The notes under the pieces are model-generated. The model made no database searches and had not been told where the DNA came from. It was given only the letters and a program-made list of their open reading frames with translations. Positions 12,728-22,815 of a DNA stretch of 64,000 nucleotides are shown piece by piece. Position 1 is the stretch's first letter. Each line of letters begins with the position of its first letter. The position numbers were made by a program, and so were the translations under genes. The DNA is from JAGVSZ01 sp963747775 (GTDB lineage Bacteria; Pseudomonadota; Gammaproteobacteria; Burkholderiales; SG8-39): assembly GCA_963747775.1 (NCBI GenBank), contig CAVVGT010000003.1, forward strand, positions 558,001 to 622,000, written 5' to 3'.

Positions 12728-13834
12728 ATGTCCCGTCCCCGGATCCGGGCCGTCCCGGCAATCAAGAACACCGTGCTGGTGGTCGACGACCAATCCACCG
12801 GCAGGGCCATCCTCGAGGAGGTGGTCCAGAGCATCGACACCAGCATCGCCGTCCAGCCTTTCGAGAGCCCGGTCGACGCGGTCCGGTGGGCCACGACGCA
12901 TCCCGCGGATCTGGTCTTGGTCGATTATCAGATGCCGGAGATCGACGGGATCGAGTTCGTCCGTCGTCTCCGCCTGCTGCCGGAGTACTCGCACGTGCCG
13001 ATCGTCATGGTCACCGTCCACGACGACCGGAAAGTCCGATACGCGGCGCTCGACGCAGGAATCACCGACTTCCTGACCAAGCCGATCGACACGCGCGAGT
13101 GTCTCGCGCGGTGCCGCAACCTCCTGACGCTGCGCCGGCAACAGCTTGCGCTGGAGGACAAAGGCCGGCTTCTCGAGGGAATGGTCCAGGATGCGACCCA
13201 GGAAGTGCGCAGTCGCGAGAAGGAGACACTGTTCCGGCTGGCGAAGGCAGGCGAGTTTCGCGATGAGGAGACCGGTAACCACGTGATCCGCATGGCCCGT
13301 TATTCCCGCCTGATCGCCGAGGCGATCGGACTCGACGCTCAGGAGTCGGAGACGATCGAGCTTGCCGCACCGCTCCACGACATCGGAAAGATTGGCCTTC
13401 CGGACCACATCCTGCTGAAGGCCGACAAGCTTACTGAGACCGAGCAGCGAGTGATGCAGCGGCACCCGGTGATCGGCTACGAAATCCTGAAGGACAGCCC
13501 GTCCAAGTACCTGCGGATGGGCGCGCTGATCGCGCTCGGCCACCACGAGAAGTTCGACGGAACCGGGTATCCCTATGGGCTTGTGGGCGACCATATCCCG
13601 CTGCCTGCCCGTATCGTCGCGGTCGCCGACGTGTATGACGCGCTCACTTCGCGACGCCCGTACAAGGCCGCGTGGCTGTCGGAGGAGGCGCTCAAGTACC
13701 TCCAGACGCACAAAGGTGCGCACTTCGACCCGATGCTGGTGGACGCTTTTCTGCGGGTTCGCGAAGAGGCCCTTGCGATCCAGGAGGAGCTCAAGGACAC
13801 CGGTCCCGTGCAGCACGTCGTCGACCCCGGATGA
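12728..13834 (+). CDS. rpfG: Response regulator with HD-GYP c-di-GMP phosphodiesterase domain (RpfG-like)
   Basis: A two-component output protein that hydrolyses cyclic di-GMP; in the DSF system its receiver is phosphorylated by RpfC. The N-terminal receiver (residues about 15-135) has the acidic pair VVDDQ, the phospho-acceptor Asp near residue 66 in LVDYQMPEIDG and the conserved Lys in FLTKPID. The C-terminal HD-GYP domain shows the metal motif HDIGKIGLP and the GYP loop HHEKFDGTGYPYGL. Length is 368 residues from ATG 12728; in-frame starts at 12656 and 12602 exist and no strong ribosome site decides. Its stop overlaps the rpfC start (ATGA). Adjacent rpfC and rpfF support the RpfG assignment over other HD-GYP proteins. 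Confidence 0.88.
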   Translation: MSRPRIRAVPAIKNTVLVVDDQSTGRAILEEVVQSIDTSIAVQPFESPVDAVRWATTHPADLVLVDYQMPEIDGIEFVRRLRLLPEYSHVPIVMVTVHDDRKVRYAALDAGITDFLTKPIDTRECLARCRNLLTLRRQQLALEDKGRLLEGMVQDATQEVRSREKETLFRLAKAGEFRDEETGNHVIRMARYSRLIAEAIGLDAQESETIELAAPLHDIGKIGLPDHILLKADKLTETEQRVMQRHPVIGYEILKDSPSKYLRMGALIALGHHEKFDGTGYPYGLVGDHIPLPARIVAVADVYDALTSRRPYKAAWLSEEALKYLQTHKGAHFDPMLVDAFLRVREEALAIQEELKDTGPVQHVVDPG

Positions 13835-16371
13835 GCGGCGGACTAAGAGACTACGTTGGCGCAATGCGGGCGCGGTTGCAGAGCCGGCCCGATAGCGAGC
13901 ATGAGCAGGCCATCGTCCGCCTCGCGCTCGTCACGGTCATCGTCGGCTATCTCACCATTACCGACTGGACCGGGTACGAGTCAACGCGCGACTCGGTGCT
14001 CTACATCCTGTTCGGCCTGTATCTCGCCGTCGCAGTCGGACTCCTGATCGAGATTTGCCGCCGGCCCGAGGCGTGCCCGCGACGGCGCGTGATCGGGATG
14101 ATCGGCGACAACGTCGCGATCGCGACTTGCATGTACCTGACGACGGACCTCGGGGCGCCGCTCTTTGGCGTCTTCCTGTTCGTCACCTTCGGCAACGGCT
14201 TCAGGTACGGACGCTTCTACCTTTTCGCATCGCAGGCGCTGGCGATCGCCGGCTTCGGCACCGTCCTCCTATTGAATCCCTACTGGCACGATCAGGTGGC
14301 GTTGGGCCTCGGCTTGATGTTCGCGATGGTGATCCTCCCGCTCTACGTCTCCACGCTGCTCACGCGGATCCAGCGGGCGCGCGAAGCCGCGGAGGCGGCG
14401 AACGTCGAGAAGACGCGCTTCCTTTCGACGATGTCGCACGAGATGCGAACGCCGCTGAACGGCGTCATCGGCATCAACGAGCTGCTGTTCGCGACGCCGC
14501 TCAGCCCGGAGCAGCGCGAGCTGTTGCACAGCTCCCAGGGATCCGCGCAGCTGATGCTGTCGCTCGTCAGCAACATCCTGGACATCTCCCGGATCGAGTC
14601 CGGACGGCTGCAGCTCGAGCACGTCGAGTTCGACCTGCACAAGCTGCTGCATACGACGCTGCGCACCCTGCAGATCGAGGCCGATCGCAAGAAGCTCTTG
14701 CTCAATTTGAGCGTCGCCGCGGACGTGCCCTATCGGCTCGTCGGCAGCCCCGTGTACGTCCGGCAAGTCCTCGTCAATCTCGCGAGCAACGCCCTCAAGT
14801 TCACCGAGAGCGGGTCGGTTTCCGTGCGGGTATCGGCGCACGCCGGCAGCGGCGGTAACGCACAGATGCGCTTCGAGGTCGAGGACACCGGTATCGGTAT
14901 CGCGCCGGAGGCTCTCCCGAGGATCTTCGAACGCTTCTACCAGGCCGACCAGTCCATTACGCGCGTGTATGGCGGCTCGGGCCTCGGCACCGCGATCTCC
15001 AAGCAGCTCGTGGAACTCATGCGCGGCGAGATCGGCGTGAGCAGCGAACCGGGTAAAGGGTCGTGCTTCTGGTTCGAGCTGCCGTTCGCGCTTGCCGCGG
15101 CCGCGACCGACGCACAGCCCAACCTGCCGGGATTGCGTGTGAACCTCCTGGTTGCCGAGCCGGCCGAGGTCGCCGGGCTTACGGCCAGTCTGGCCGGATG
15201 GGGTGCGACGGTGGAAGTCTCGGCGGGAGCGCCGGAGTTGATCCGCGCACTGGCCGCGGCAACCCGGCAAAACCGCGCGTTCCATCTGGCGCTGATCGAT
15301 GCGCGCGCTCTGCGGATGGATCCCATCCAGCTGGCGGCCACGGTGCGCGCGGAATTCGCGCTCCGTCCGCCGATGCTTATCCTGATCAACCCGGGCGTGA
15401 GCGGGCGCGCGCGCGACGCCCTGCTCAAGGCCGGCTACGCGAGCTTCCTGGATGCGCCGATCGACAAGGGCCGGCTCTTCAACATCGTGCACAGCGCGGT
15501 GGCGAAGGAAGACCTACCGCTTCCCGAGACGGTCATTCCAATCAGCGCTGGCGCGCGCGGGCGGCGCCCCTCCGGGCGCACTGTCCTGGTGGCCGAGGAC
15601 AACCCGACCAACCGGCTCGTGGTCCAGAAGGTGCTGGAGGGCGCGGGACACGAGGTTACTGTGGTCGATAACGGCGAGCAGGTGCTCGATGCGCTCGAGC
15701 ACGGCCGGTTCGATTGCGTGATCGTTGACTGGCACATGCCGGTGATGGGCGGTCTCGAGGCGCTGAAGCTCTTCCGCATGATGGAACCGCAGGGCGAGCG
15801 GACGCCGTTCATCATGTTTACCGCCAACGCGACCAGGGAGGCGATGGAGGAGTGCGGCGCCGCCGGTTTCGATGCGTTCCTTACGAAGCCGATCGAGCCG
15901 AAGCGACTTCTTGCCGCGGTCGCAACGCTGTGCCTGGAGCAGCGTGCGGTCGGACGCCGCGCGATGCTGACCCCAGAGCTGCCGAGTGCGTCCGAGGTCA
16001 TCGATGCGGCACCAGACCTCGTCGACCTCGAAAAGCTGAGGGAGCTGGAGGGAATTGGGCGCAGCGGGTTCGTCGCGGATCTGGTGGCAGGGTTCGTGAC
16101 CGACGGCGAGAAGCTGGTCACGGCGATGTCCGCGAGCGTGCGCGAGGCTGACTACAAGGGGTTTCGCGAACAGGTGCATGCGCTCAAAGGGAGCGCGGGA
16201 AGCCTCGGTGCGGAGGCGCTCTACAGAAAATGTCGGGAAGTCTCGCAGGTCGCGCCGCGAGAGCTTCCCGTAAGCGCTGAGAAGCTAGTGCAAGAAATCG
16301 AACGGAGCTTCGCGGCGACGCGCGTGGCGCTCGACGACTACGTCGCCAAGCATCTGCGCGCCGCCGGGTGA
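13831..16371 (+). CDS. rpfC: Hybrid sensor histidine kinase (RpfC-like DSF receptor)
   Basis: A membrane hybrid kinase of 846 residues starting at ATG 13831, overlapping rpfG. Domains in order: an N-terminal membrane part with about five hydrophobic segments (residues 25-165); HisKA with phospho-His near 203 (FLSTMSHEMRTPLNGVIG); HATPase_c with VNLASNALKFTESG, EDTGIGIAPE and GGSGLGTAISKQL; a degenerate receiver-like stretch; a true receiver with Asp near 633 (CVIVDWHMPVMGG); and a C-terminal HPt domain with His near 783 (EQVHALKGSAGSL). This order matches Xanthomonas RpfC, which senses the fatty-acid signal DSF and passes phosphate to RpfG. The rpfF gene lies 10 bases away, convergent. Confidence 0.87.
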   Translation: MSGGLRDYVGAMRARLQSRPDSEHEQAIVRLALVTVIVGYLTITDWTGYESTRDSVLYILFGLYLAVAVGLLIEICRRPEACPRRRVIGMIGDNVAIATCMYLTTDLGAPLFGVFLFVTFGNGFRYGRFYLFASQALAIAGFGTVLLLNPYWHDQVALGLGLMFAMVILPLYVSTLLTRIQRAREAAEAANVEKTRFLSTMSHEMRTPLNGVIGINELLFATPLSPEQRELLHSSQGSAQLMLSLVSNILDISRIESGRLQLEHVEFDLHKLLHTTLRTLQIEADRKKLLLNLSVAADVPYRLVGSPVYVRQVLVNLASNALKFTESGSVSVRVSAHAGSGGNAQMRFEVEDTGIGIAPEALPRIFERFYQADQSITRVYGGSGLGTAISKQLVELMRGEIGVSSEPGKGSCFWFELPFALAAAATDAQPNLPGLRVNLLVAEPAEVAGLTASLAGWGATVEVSAGAPELIRALAAATRQNRAFHLALIDARALRMDPIQLAATVRAEFALRPPMLILINPGVSGRARDALLKAGYASFLDAPIDKGRLFNIVHSAVAKEDLPLPETVIPISAGARGRRPSGRTVLVAEDNPTNRLVVQKVLEGAGHEVTVVDNGEQVLDALEHGRFDCVIVDWHMPVMGGLEALKLFRMMEPQGERTPFIMFTANATREAMEECGAAGFDAFLTKPIEPKRLLAAVATLCLEQRAVGRRAMLTPELPSASEVIDAAPDLVDLEKLRELEGIGRSGFVADLVAGFVTDGEKLVTAMSASVREADYKGFREQVHALKGSAGSLGAEALYRKCREVSQVAPRELPVSAEKLVQEIERSFAATRVALDDYVAKHLRAAG

Positions 16372-16381
16372 CGCACGGCGG

Positions 16382-17323
16382 TCAGGCGGCCGCGCGGTGC
16401 GTGGCGCCGTCCACCTGCGCCATGCGCTTGCCCTGCGCGCGGACGAGGCGCTCCATCAGCTTGAGCTGCGTCTCGGTCAGCTCCATCGCCGCGTCGCACC
16501 AGATGTTCACGATCGACAGCAGGTCCTCGTAGCGAACCGGCTCGTGCGTGTCGCGAATGCGCTGCAGCGCGCGATGGGTGTTGGCTTTGCGGGAGTGCTG
16601 GCGCACGAAGTCGTGGAGCGCGGTCTCGCCCCGGCCGTCGTCGGCGAGCACGTCGACGAGGCCTTTCGCGTAGAGCTCCTCGCCCGTCCAGGTGGATCCG
16701 GACAGGATCATCTCCTCGGCGACCTTGCGACCCAGCCGGCGGCCGATCAGGTTGTAGGCACCCATCCCGGGGAACAGGCCGAAGAGCACCTCGGGCAGGC
16801 CGAACTTCGCGCTTCGCTCCGCGATCACCACCTCGCTGGAGAGCGCGGACTCCATCCCGCCGCCTAGGGCTTCGCCCTGCACGAGCGAGATCGTGGTCAC
16901 CGGCAGGCTATAGTGGGCGACGTTGTGGTAGCAGACGTCTACGCACTCGCGCCCGTAGCGTTCGAGCGCGGCGCGATCGCGGTCGCGAATGAGCTGGATG
17001 AACAGACCGAGGTCGCCACCGAGGCTGAACACGCCGGGCACGCTGGAGCCGAGCACGACGTAGCGGAACGTGCACTCGGCACCGTTCACGCGCAAGCGGC
17101 CGCCCGAGGCCTCGATCGCGCGCTGGATGTCGCGCGCTTCGGCGAGCAGCGTGCGATTGAAGTTCGGAACCGGACTCCCGCGCATTCGCGCCCAAAGGAT
17201 CTGATGCTCGCCGTCAAACTCGACGTCGAACTGAGAAAACCGCTTCTCGCCCAGCCAGTCGATCGGCTGTTCCTCCGCAGCCGAAAATACGCGGTGAATC
17301 TCCCTTGGAAGCGTCATGTCCAT
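16382..17323 (-). CDS. rpfF: DSF synthase, enoyl-CoA hydratase/thioesterase RpfF
   Basis: RpfF makes cis-2-unsaturated fatty acids (DSF) from acyl-ACP. The 313-residue product is a crotonase-fold protein with the RpfF-specific layout: oxyanion segment GVFSLGGDLGLFIQ, then Glu158 in ALGGGMES and Glu178 in FGLPEVLFGLFPGMGAYN. The 20-residue spacing equals that of the catalytic pair Glu141/Glu161 of Xanthomonas RpfF. Start ATG 17323 is preceded by GAGGAG (17331-17336); the frame is open upstream but that part is unlike the family. It is convergent with rpfC, unlike the rpfF-rpfC tandem of Xanthomonas. Confidence 0.9.
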   Translation of the reverse strand: MDMTLPREIHRVFSAAEEQPIDWLGEKRFSQFDVEFDGEHQILWARMRGSPVPNFNRTLLAEARDIQRAIEASGGRLRVNGAECTFRYVVLGSSVPGVFSLGGDLGLFIQLIRDRDRAALERYGRECVDVCYHNVAHYSLPVTTISLVQGEALGGGMESALSSEVVIAERSAKFGLPEVLFGLFPGMGAYNLIGRRLGRKVAEEMILSGSTWTGEELYAKGLVDVLADDGRGETALHDFVRQHSRKANTHRALQRIRDTHEPVRYEDLLSIVNIWCDAAMELTETQLKLMERLVRAQGKRMAQVDGATHRAAA

Positions 17324-17646
17324 GGTTATGCTCCTCAGCAGTTCGTTTTCTAATTCGCCCGCGCGTGGGCGAGTGCCTTCAGCGCTGCCCGCGGGTTTGT
17401 TCTGTCGTTGGTGCTGGGCAAGACCGACTGTGAGGTATTTAACACGCCTCCAGGAAATTGTGCAATTCGTCAAGTGCCTGTGCATCGCTGTTCCAGCAGG
17501 TCCGCAGGTGTTGTGAAAAATGTCACAGTTGCCCGAAGCGGGCTCGGATGCCGCGCAACCGGGGTTGAGCCCCCGGCCGATTCGCCAGGCCGCACGGCAA
17601 AATCCTTCGTTTTCAGGGGCCTATGGGGCTGACATCGTGGCGCTGA

Positions 17647-17660
17647 TTGACCTGTGTCAA
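17647..17660 (+). promoter_or_regulatory. FNR box upstream of ccoI
   Basis: TTGACCTGTGTCAA fits the FNR/ANR consensus TTGAT-N4-ATCAA with symmetrical T-to-C variants. Its centre, 17653.5, would place a class II start near 17695, giving a leader of about 77 bases before ccoI. The rest of 17324-17771 shows no gene. Confidence 0.7.
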
Positions 17661-17771
17661 ACGCAGGTCCGCGGTGACTCCTAGGATCCGGACGGTGTCC
17701 GGCGCGGACCGCCTGCTCGGACCGTCCCAGGAGACCCGATCCTGCCAACCGCCGCCACCCACCGTGCGCAC

Positions 17772-20243
17772 GTGACCGCAATCGCGGACACGCGGACCTG
17801 CTTCCACTGCGGTTTGCCGGCCACGGCGGCCGAGGCGCGCTCACTCCGGATTGCGGGCGAGCCGCGAATCTTTTGCTGCGCAGGGTGCGAGGCCGTCGCA
17901 GTTGCCATCAGCGGTGCGGGTCTCGACGCGTACTACCAGCTGCGCGACGAGGCGCCGGGCCGCCCGCCGGCCGATGCGCCCGGCTCGAGCGACCACGCCG
18001 CGTACGACGACCCGGTCTTCCAGGCTTCGTTCGTGGTCGCCGGCGCCGACGGCTGTCGCGATGCAGCCTTGCTGCTCGAGGGCGTGCGCTGTTCCGCCTG
18101 TGTCTGGCTCAACGAGCAGGTGATCGGCCGGCTTCCCGGTGTCGCCGGCGTGTCGATCAATTACGCGACCCGCCGCGCCCAGGTGAGGTGGGACCCGGCG
18201 CGGCTGCAACTGAGCGAGATCCTCGCGGCCGTCGCGCGCATCGGCTACCGCGCGTTCCCCTACGATCGCATGCGCGCCGACGCGGCCCACCAGCGCGAGC
18301 GCCGCGACGCGCTGTGGCGCCTCTTCGTCGCCGGCTTCGGCATGATGCAGGTCATGATGTACGCGGTGCCCGTGTACATCGCTGGCGGCGAAGGCGGCAT
18401 GCCACTGGACGTCGAGGCGCTCATGCGCTGGGCCAGCCTCCTGCTCACCGTTCCCGTCGTGGCCTACTCGGCGCAGCCGTTCTTCTTCGGTGCCTGGCGT
18501 GACCTCAGGGTCCGCCGTGCCGGCATGGACGTCCCCGTCGCGCTCGGGATTGCGGTGGCGTTCGCCGCGAGCGTATGGGCGACCCTGCGGGGCGACGGCG
18601 AGGTGTACTTCGATTCGGTGACGATGTTCGTGTTCATCCTGCTCGCCGGCCGCTTCCTGGAGCTCGAGGCGCGGCATCGCGCCGGGGCGGCGCTGGCTCA
18701 TCTGGGGCGCCCCGTACCGGCGCAGGCGGAGCGGCTGCGCGAGTTTCCAGGACCGATCGAGACCGAGCGGGTCGCGGCAAGCGCGCTGCGGCGCGGGGAC
18801 TTTGTCCTTGTCCGGCCGGGAGAGCGCGTGCCGGCCGACGGCACGGTCGCGCAGGGCGAGGGCGCGATGAACGAGTCGCTCCTGACCGGGGAGAGTCGAC
18901 CGGTCGCGAAGCGCTCCGGGAGCCGCGTCATCGGCGGCGCGGTGAGCGTGTCGGCGCCATTCGTCGTGCGCATCGAGCGCGTCGGTGCCGACACCGTGCT
19001 CGCCGCGATTGTGCGCCTGGTCGAGCGGGCGATGACCGAGCGCCACCGGCTCGTCGAGATCGCGGACCGCTACGCGCACGGCTTCGTTTTGGGCGTGCTG
19101 CTCCTTGCCGCCCTGGCCGCCGCGGCGTGGCTCGTACTCTCGCCCGAGCGCGCCCTCTGGGTGGCGGTGTCGGTCCTGGTTGTCACCTGCCCGTGTGCGC
19201 TCTCGCTTGCCACGCCCGTCGCGTTGACGGTTGCGACCGGAGAACTCGCGCGCCGCGGCGTGATCGTGACACGCGGTCATAGTATCGAGGCTCTCGCGCG
19301 CGCCACCGACGTGATCTTCGACAAGACCGGCACGCTCACGCACGGGGAGTTGAGGGTCGCAGCGGCGACTGCGCTCGGCGCGTGCCCGCTCGAGCAATGC
19401 GAAGCGCTCGCGCGCGCGCTCGAGACCGCCTCCGAGCATCCGGTTGCGCGGGCCCTCGTCCGCTACACCGAGGTGTCGCGGCTTGCCGCGGGTGTGGCCG
19501 ATCGCGTCGCGAGCCATCCAGGGCGCGGCGTCGAGGGCGAGGTGGACGGCGTTCGGTATCGGCTCGGAACGCGCGCGTTCTGCGCCGAACTGGCGCACGT
19601 TTCCCGCGACGCCGATCCGGTGCCTCACGCCGCGTCAACGGTCGTCTATCTCGCGTCGCCAGGAGCGTGGCTCGCGCAGTTCGAGCTGGCCGATACGCTG
19701 AAGCCAGGGGCCGCCGGTTTGGTGCGCAGCCTCGAAGCGATGGGCAAGCGCATTCATCTGTTGAGCGGTGATGCCGAAGGGCCCGTTCGCGCCATCGCGC
19801 GCGCGCTCGGTATCGCGTCCGCCCGGCCGGAGGCCGACCCTGCGGCGAAGTTGGCTTATGTCGCCGCGCTCCAGCAGACCGGCGCGATCGTGGCAATGGT
19901 TGGCGACGGCGTAAACGACGCCCCGGTCCTCGCGCAGGCGAACGTATCGGTTGCGCTCGGAACGGGTGCGGAGATCGCGCAGACGCGGGCCGACGCGGTC
20001 CTGCTCTCGGGGGATCCGGCAGCGCTGGCGGAGGCGTTCGATCTGGCGCGCGCCACCATGCGCGTGATCCACCAGAACCTCGCATGGGCCGCCGTTTACA
20101 ATCTCGCCGCGGTGCCTGCCGCCGCGGCCGGCTTCGTCACGCCCTGGATGGCGGGACTCGGGATGTCGGGCAGCTCGCTCGCAGTCGTGGGCAACGCGCT
20201 GCGGCTGAGAAGACGCGGCGCGCCCAAGGAAACCGAGGAGTAG
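17772..20243 (+). CDS. ccoI: Cbb3 oxidase copper-loading P1B-type ATPase CcoI/FixI
   Basis: An 823-residue inner-membrane copper ATPase needed to insert copper into the CcoN subunit of cbb3 oxidase. The N-terminus has the FixI-type cysteine cluster (CFHCGLP then FCCAGCEAV), followed by a heavy-metal domain with Cys107 (GVRCSACVWLNEQ). Membrane helices follow, including the CPC copper site near 473 (TCPCALSLATPVAL). The P-domain aspartate is near 517 (FDKTGTLTHGE), with GDGVNDAPVL near the C-terminus. Start is GTG 17772; no better ATG is in frame. It precedes ccoS by 4 bases and has an FNR box upstream. A separate copA lies at 30032. Confidence 0.93.
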   Translation: MTAIADTRTCFHCGLPATAAEARSLRIAGEPRIFCCAGCEAVAVAISGAGLDAYYQLRDEAPGRPPADAPGSSDHAAYDDPVFQASFVVAGADGCRDAALLLEGVRCSACVWLNEQVIGRLPGVAGVSINYATRRAQVRWDPARLQLSEILAAVARIGYRAFPYDRMRADAAHQRERRDALWRLFVAGFGMMQVMMYAVPVYIAGGEGGMPLDVEALMRWASLLLTVPVVAYSAQPFFFGAWRDLRVRRAGMDVPVALGIAVAFAASVWATLRGDGEVYFDSVTMFVFILLAGRFLELEARHRAGAALAHLGRPVPAQAERLREFPGPIETERVAASALRRGDFVLVRPGERVPADGTVAQGEGAMNESLLTGESRPVAKRSGSRVIGGAVSVSAPFVVRIERVGADTVLAAIVRLVERAMTERHRLVEIADRYAHGFVLGVLLLAALAAAAWLVLSPERALWVAVSVLVVTCPCALSLATPVALTVATGELARRGVIVTRGHSIEALARATDVIFDKTGTLTHGELRVAAATALGACPLEQCEALARALETASEHPVARALVRYTEVSRLAAGVADRVASHPGRGVEGEVDGVRYRLGTRAFCAELAHVSRDADPVPHAASTVVYLASPGAWLAQFELADTLKPGAAGLVRSLEAMGKRIHLLSGDAEGPVRAIARALGIASARPEADPAAKLAYVAALQQTGAIVAMVGDGVNDAPVLAQANVSVALGTGAEIAQTRADAVLLSGDPAALAEAFDLARATMRVIHQNLAWAAVYNLAAVPAAAAGFVTPWMAGLGMSGSSLAVVGNALRLRRRGAPKETEE

Positions 20244-20247
20244 ACCG

Positions 20248-20412
20248 GTGGACATTCTCTATCTCCTTATCCCGCTCTCGGTCGTCCTCGTCTTCCTGAT
20301 CGGTGCGGTGTTCTGGTTCGCCCTCCGATCCGGCCAGTTTGACGACCTCGAAGGGCCCGGGTTCAAGGTTTTGCTCGACGATGACGCGCCTCGCGAGGGA
20401 CGCAAGCGATAG
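20248..20412 (+). CDS. ccoS: Cbb3 oxidase maturation protein CcoS
   Basis: A 54-residue single-span membrane protein starting at GTG 20248. The N-terminus MDILYLLIPLSVVLVFLIGA is one hydrophobic helix, followed by VFWFALRSGQFDDLEGPG, the conserved CcoS motif. The tail is short and charged. CcoS is required for cofactor insertion into cbb3 oxidase. It lies 4 bases after ccoI, as in most proteobacteria. Confidence 0.92.
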   Translation: MDILYLLIPLSVVLVFLIGAVFWFALRSGQFDDLEGPGFKVLLDDDAPREGRKR

Positions 20413-20465
20413 ATAAGGCTTATCCATCCATGACTCGCGGGTTTCGCTGCAGTGCGGCGGTGGAT

Positions 20466-20479
20466 TTGACCTGAATCAA
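20466..20479 (+). promoter_or_regulatory. FNR box upstream of ccoNOQP
   Basis: TTGACCTGAATCAA is close to the FNR consensus. A plausible -10, TAGCAT (20501-20506), is positioned for class II activation with a start near 20513, about 70 bases before ccoN. Confidence 0.78.
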
Positions 20480-20582
20480 GTGGAGCGCTGCCTGCTCTTC
20501 TAGCATTCGGTGGCGGTTGCCGACCGGGTAGACGCACGTATCTCGCGCGCCGCGAAAAAAATCGAGTCGGTCGAAAAGGGGA

Positions 20583-22010
20583 ATGGATTTCATGACAGCC
20601 GGGACATACAACTACACCGTCGTGCGGCAGTTCGCCATCATGACCGTCGTGTGGGGGATCGTGGGCATGCTGGTCGGCGTCGTCATTGCCGCCCAGTTCA
20701 TCTGGCCTGATCTCACCTACGGCATCTCGTGGCTGTCCTTCGGACGGCTCCGGCCCCTGCACACGAACGCCGTGATCTTCGCCTTCGGCGGCTCGGCGTT
20801 GTTTGCGACCTCCTACTACGTGGTGCAGCGCACTTGCCACACGCGCCTGTTCTCCGGTGCCCTGGCGGCGTTCACCTTCTGGGGCTGGCAAGCGGTCATC
20901 GTGCTGGCGGCGATCACGCTGCCCCTCGGGATCACCACCTCCAAGGAGTACGCGGAGCTCGAGTGGCCGATCGACGTGCTGATCACTCTGGTGTGGGTCG
21001 CGTACGCAGTGGTCTTCTTCGGCACGATCGCCAAGCGCAAGACCCCGCACATCTACGTCGCCAACTGGTTCTTCGGCGCGTTCATCCTCACCGTCGCGCT
21101 GCTGCACGTGGTCAACAGCGCGGCGATGCCGGCGACGCTGTGGAAGTCGTACTCGGCGTACGCGGGCGTGCAGGACGCGATGGTGCAATGGTGGTACGGG
21201 CACAACGCGGTCGGATTCTTCCTCACCGCGGGCTTCCTGGGGATGATGTACTACTTCGTTCCGAAGCAGGCCGGGCGGCCGATCTACTCCTACCGGCTGT
21301 CGGTGGTGCACTTCTGGGCGCTGATCTTCACCTACATGTGGGCCGGCCCGCACCATCTGCACTACACGGCGCTGCCCGACTGGGCGCAATCGATCGGGAT
21401 GGTGTTCTCGCTCATCCTGCTCGCGCCGTCGTGGGGCGGCATGATCAACGGCATCATGACCCTGTCGGGCGCGTGGCACAAGCTGCGCGACGATCCGATC
21501 CTCAAGTTCCTGATCGTCTCCCTGTCGTTCTACGGCATGTCGACCTTCGAGGGGCCGATGATGTCGATCAAGACGGTGAACGCGCTGTCGCACTACACCG
21601 ACTGGACGATCGGCCATGTGCATTCGGGCGCGCTGGGCTGGGTCGGGATGATCAGCATCGGCTGCATCTACTACCTGATCCCACGGCTCTTCGGCAGGCC
21701 GCAGATGCACAGCGTACCCCTCGTCACGCTGCACTTCTGGATCGCGACGATTGGCATCGTGCTCTACATCGCAGCGATGTGGATCGCGGGCGTCACGCAG
21801 GGCTTGATGTGGCGCGCGGTGAATCCCGATGGCACGCTCACTTACACGTTCGTCGAGTCGACCAAGGCGAGCATGCCGTTCTACGTCATCCGCCTGCTCG
21901 GCGGGACGCTGTATCTCTCGGGGATGTTCGTGATGGCCTACAACGTGTGGAAGACGGTTGCCGGTCACCAGGCGGTCGACGCGCCGATTCCGGCGCCCGC
22001 GCACGCTTAA
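20583..22010 (+). CDS. ccoN: Cytochrome c oxidase cbb3-type subunit I
   Basis: The catalytic heme-copper subunit of the high-affinity terminal oxidase, which reduces oxygen and pumps protons at low oxygen. The 475-residue protein has about 12 membrane helices. Family features include the N-terminal YNYTVVRQFAIMTVVWG, the histidine in WWYGHNAVGFFL, the tandem histidines of GPHHLHYTALPDWAQ near the binuclear centre, and HYTDWTIGHVHSGALGWVG. ATG 20583 gives MDFMTAG; ATG 20592 is an alternative with better spacing from AAGGGG. An FNR box lies upstream and ccoO follows after 12 bases. Confidence 0.96.
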   Translation: MDFMTAGTYNYTVVRQFAIMTVVWGIVGMLVGVVIAAQFIWPDLTYGISWLSFGRLRPLHTNAVIFAFGGSALFATSYYVVQRTCHTRLFSGALAAFTFWGWQAVIVLAAITLPLGITTSKEYAELEWPIDVLITLVWVAYAVVFFGTIAKRKTPHIYVANWFFGAFILTVALLHVVNSAAMPATLWKSYSAYAGVQDAMVQWWYGHNAVGFFLTAGFLGMMYYFVPKQAGRPIYSYRLSVVHFWALIFTYMWAGPHHLHYTALPDWAQSIGMVFSLILLAPSWGGMINGIMTLSGAWHKLRDDPILKFLIVSLSFYGMSTFEGPMMSIKTVNALSHYTDWTIGHVHSGALGWVGMISIGCIYYLIPRLFGRPQMHSVPLVTLHFWIATIGIVLYIAAMWIAGVTQGLMWRAVNPDGTLTYTFVESTKASMPFYVIRLLGGTLYLSGMFVMAYNVWKTVAGHQAVDAPIPAPAHA

Positions 22011-22022
22011 GGGGGGAGGACC

Positions 22023-22637
<615 letters not shown>

Positions 22638-22641
22638 ACGC

Positions 22642-22815
22642 ATGGACCTCAACGACATTCGTGCGGTGATCACGGTCGCGAGCTTCGCGACGTTTCTCGG
22701 GATCGTCTGGTGGGCGTACGGCGCCCGGCGCAAGGCGGCGTTCGATCGCGAGGCGCGCTCCATCCTCGATGAAAGCGACGACGTACAAAGCACTGTCAGG
22801 GGAGAAGGGCAATGA
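22642..22815 (+). CDS. ccoQ: Cbb3 oxidase small subunit CcoQ
   Basis: A 57-residue single-span protein (MDLNDIRAVITVASFATFLG) with the conserved IVWWAYGARRKAAFD stretch after the helix. CcoQ stabilises the oxidase complex. It begins 4 bases after ccoO and overlaps ccoP by ATGA at 22812-22815. Confidence 0.92.
   Translation: MDLNDIRAVITVASFATFLGIVWWAYGARRKAAFDREARSILDESDDVQSTVRGEGQ

Noticed and set aside
17841..19628. 595-residue minus-strand open frame opposite ccoI
   Set aside because: Same reason: antisense to a clear ATPase, no domain, biased composition.
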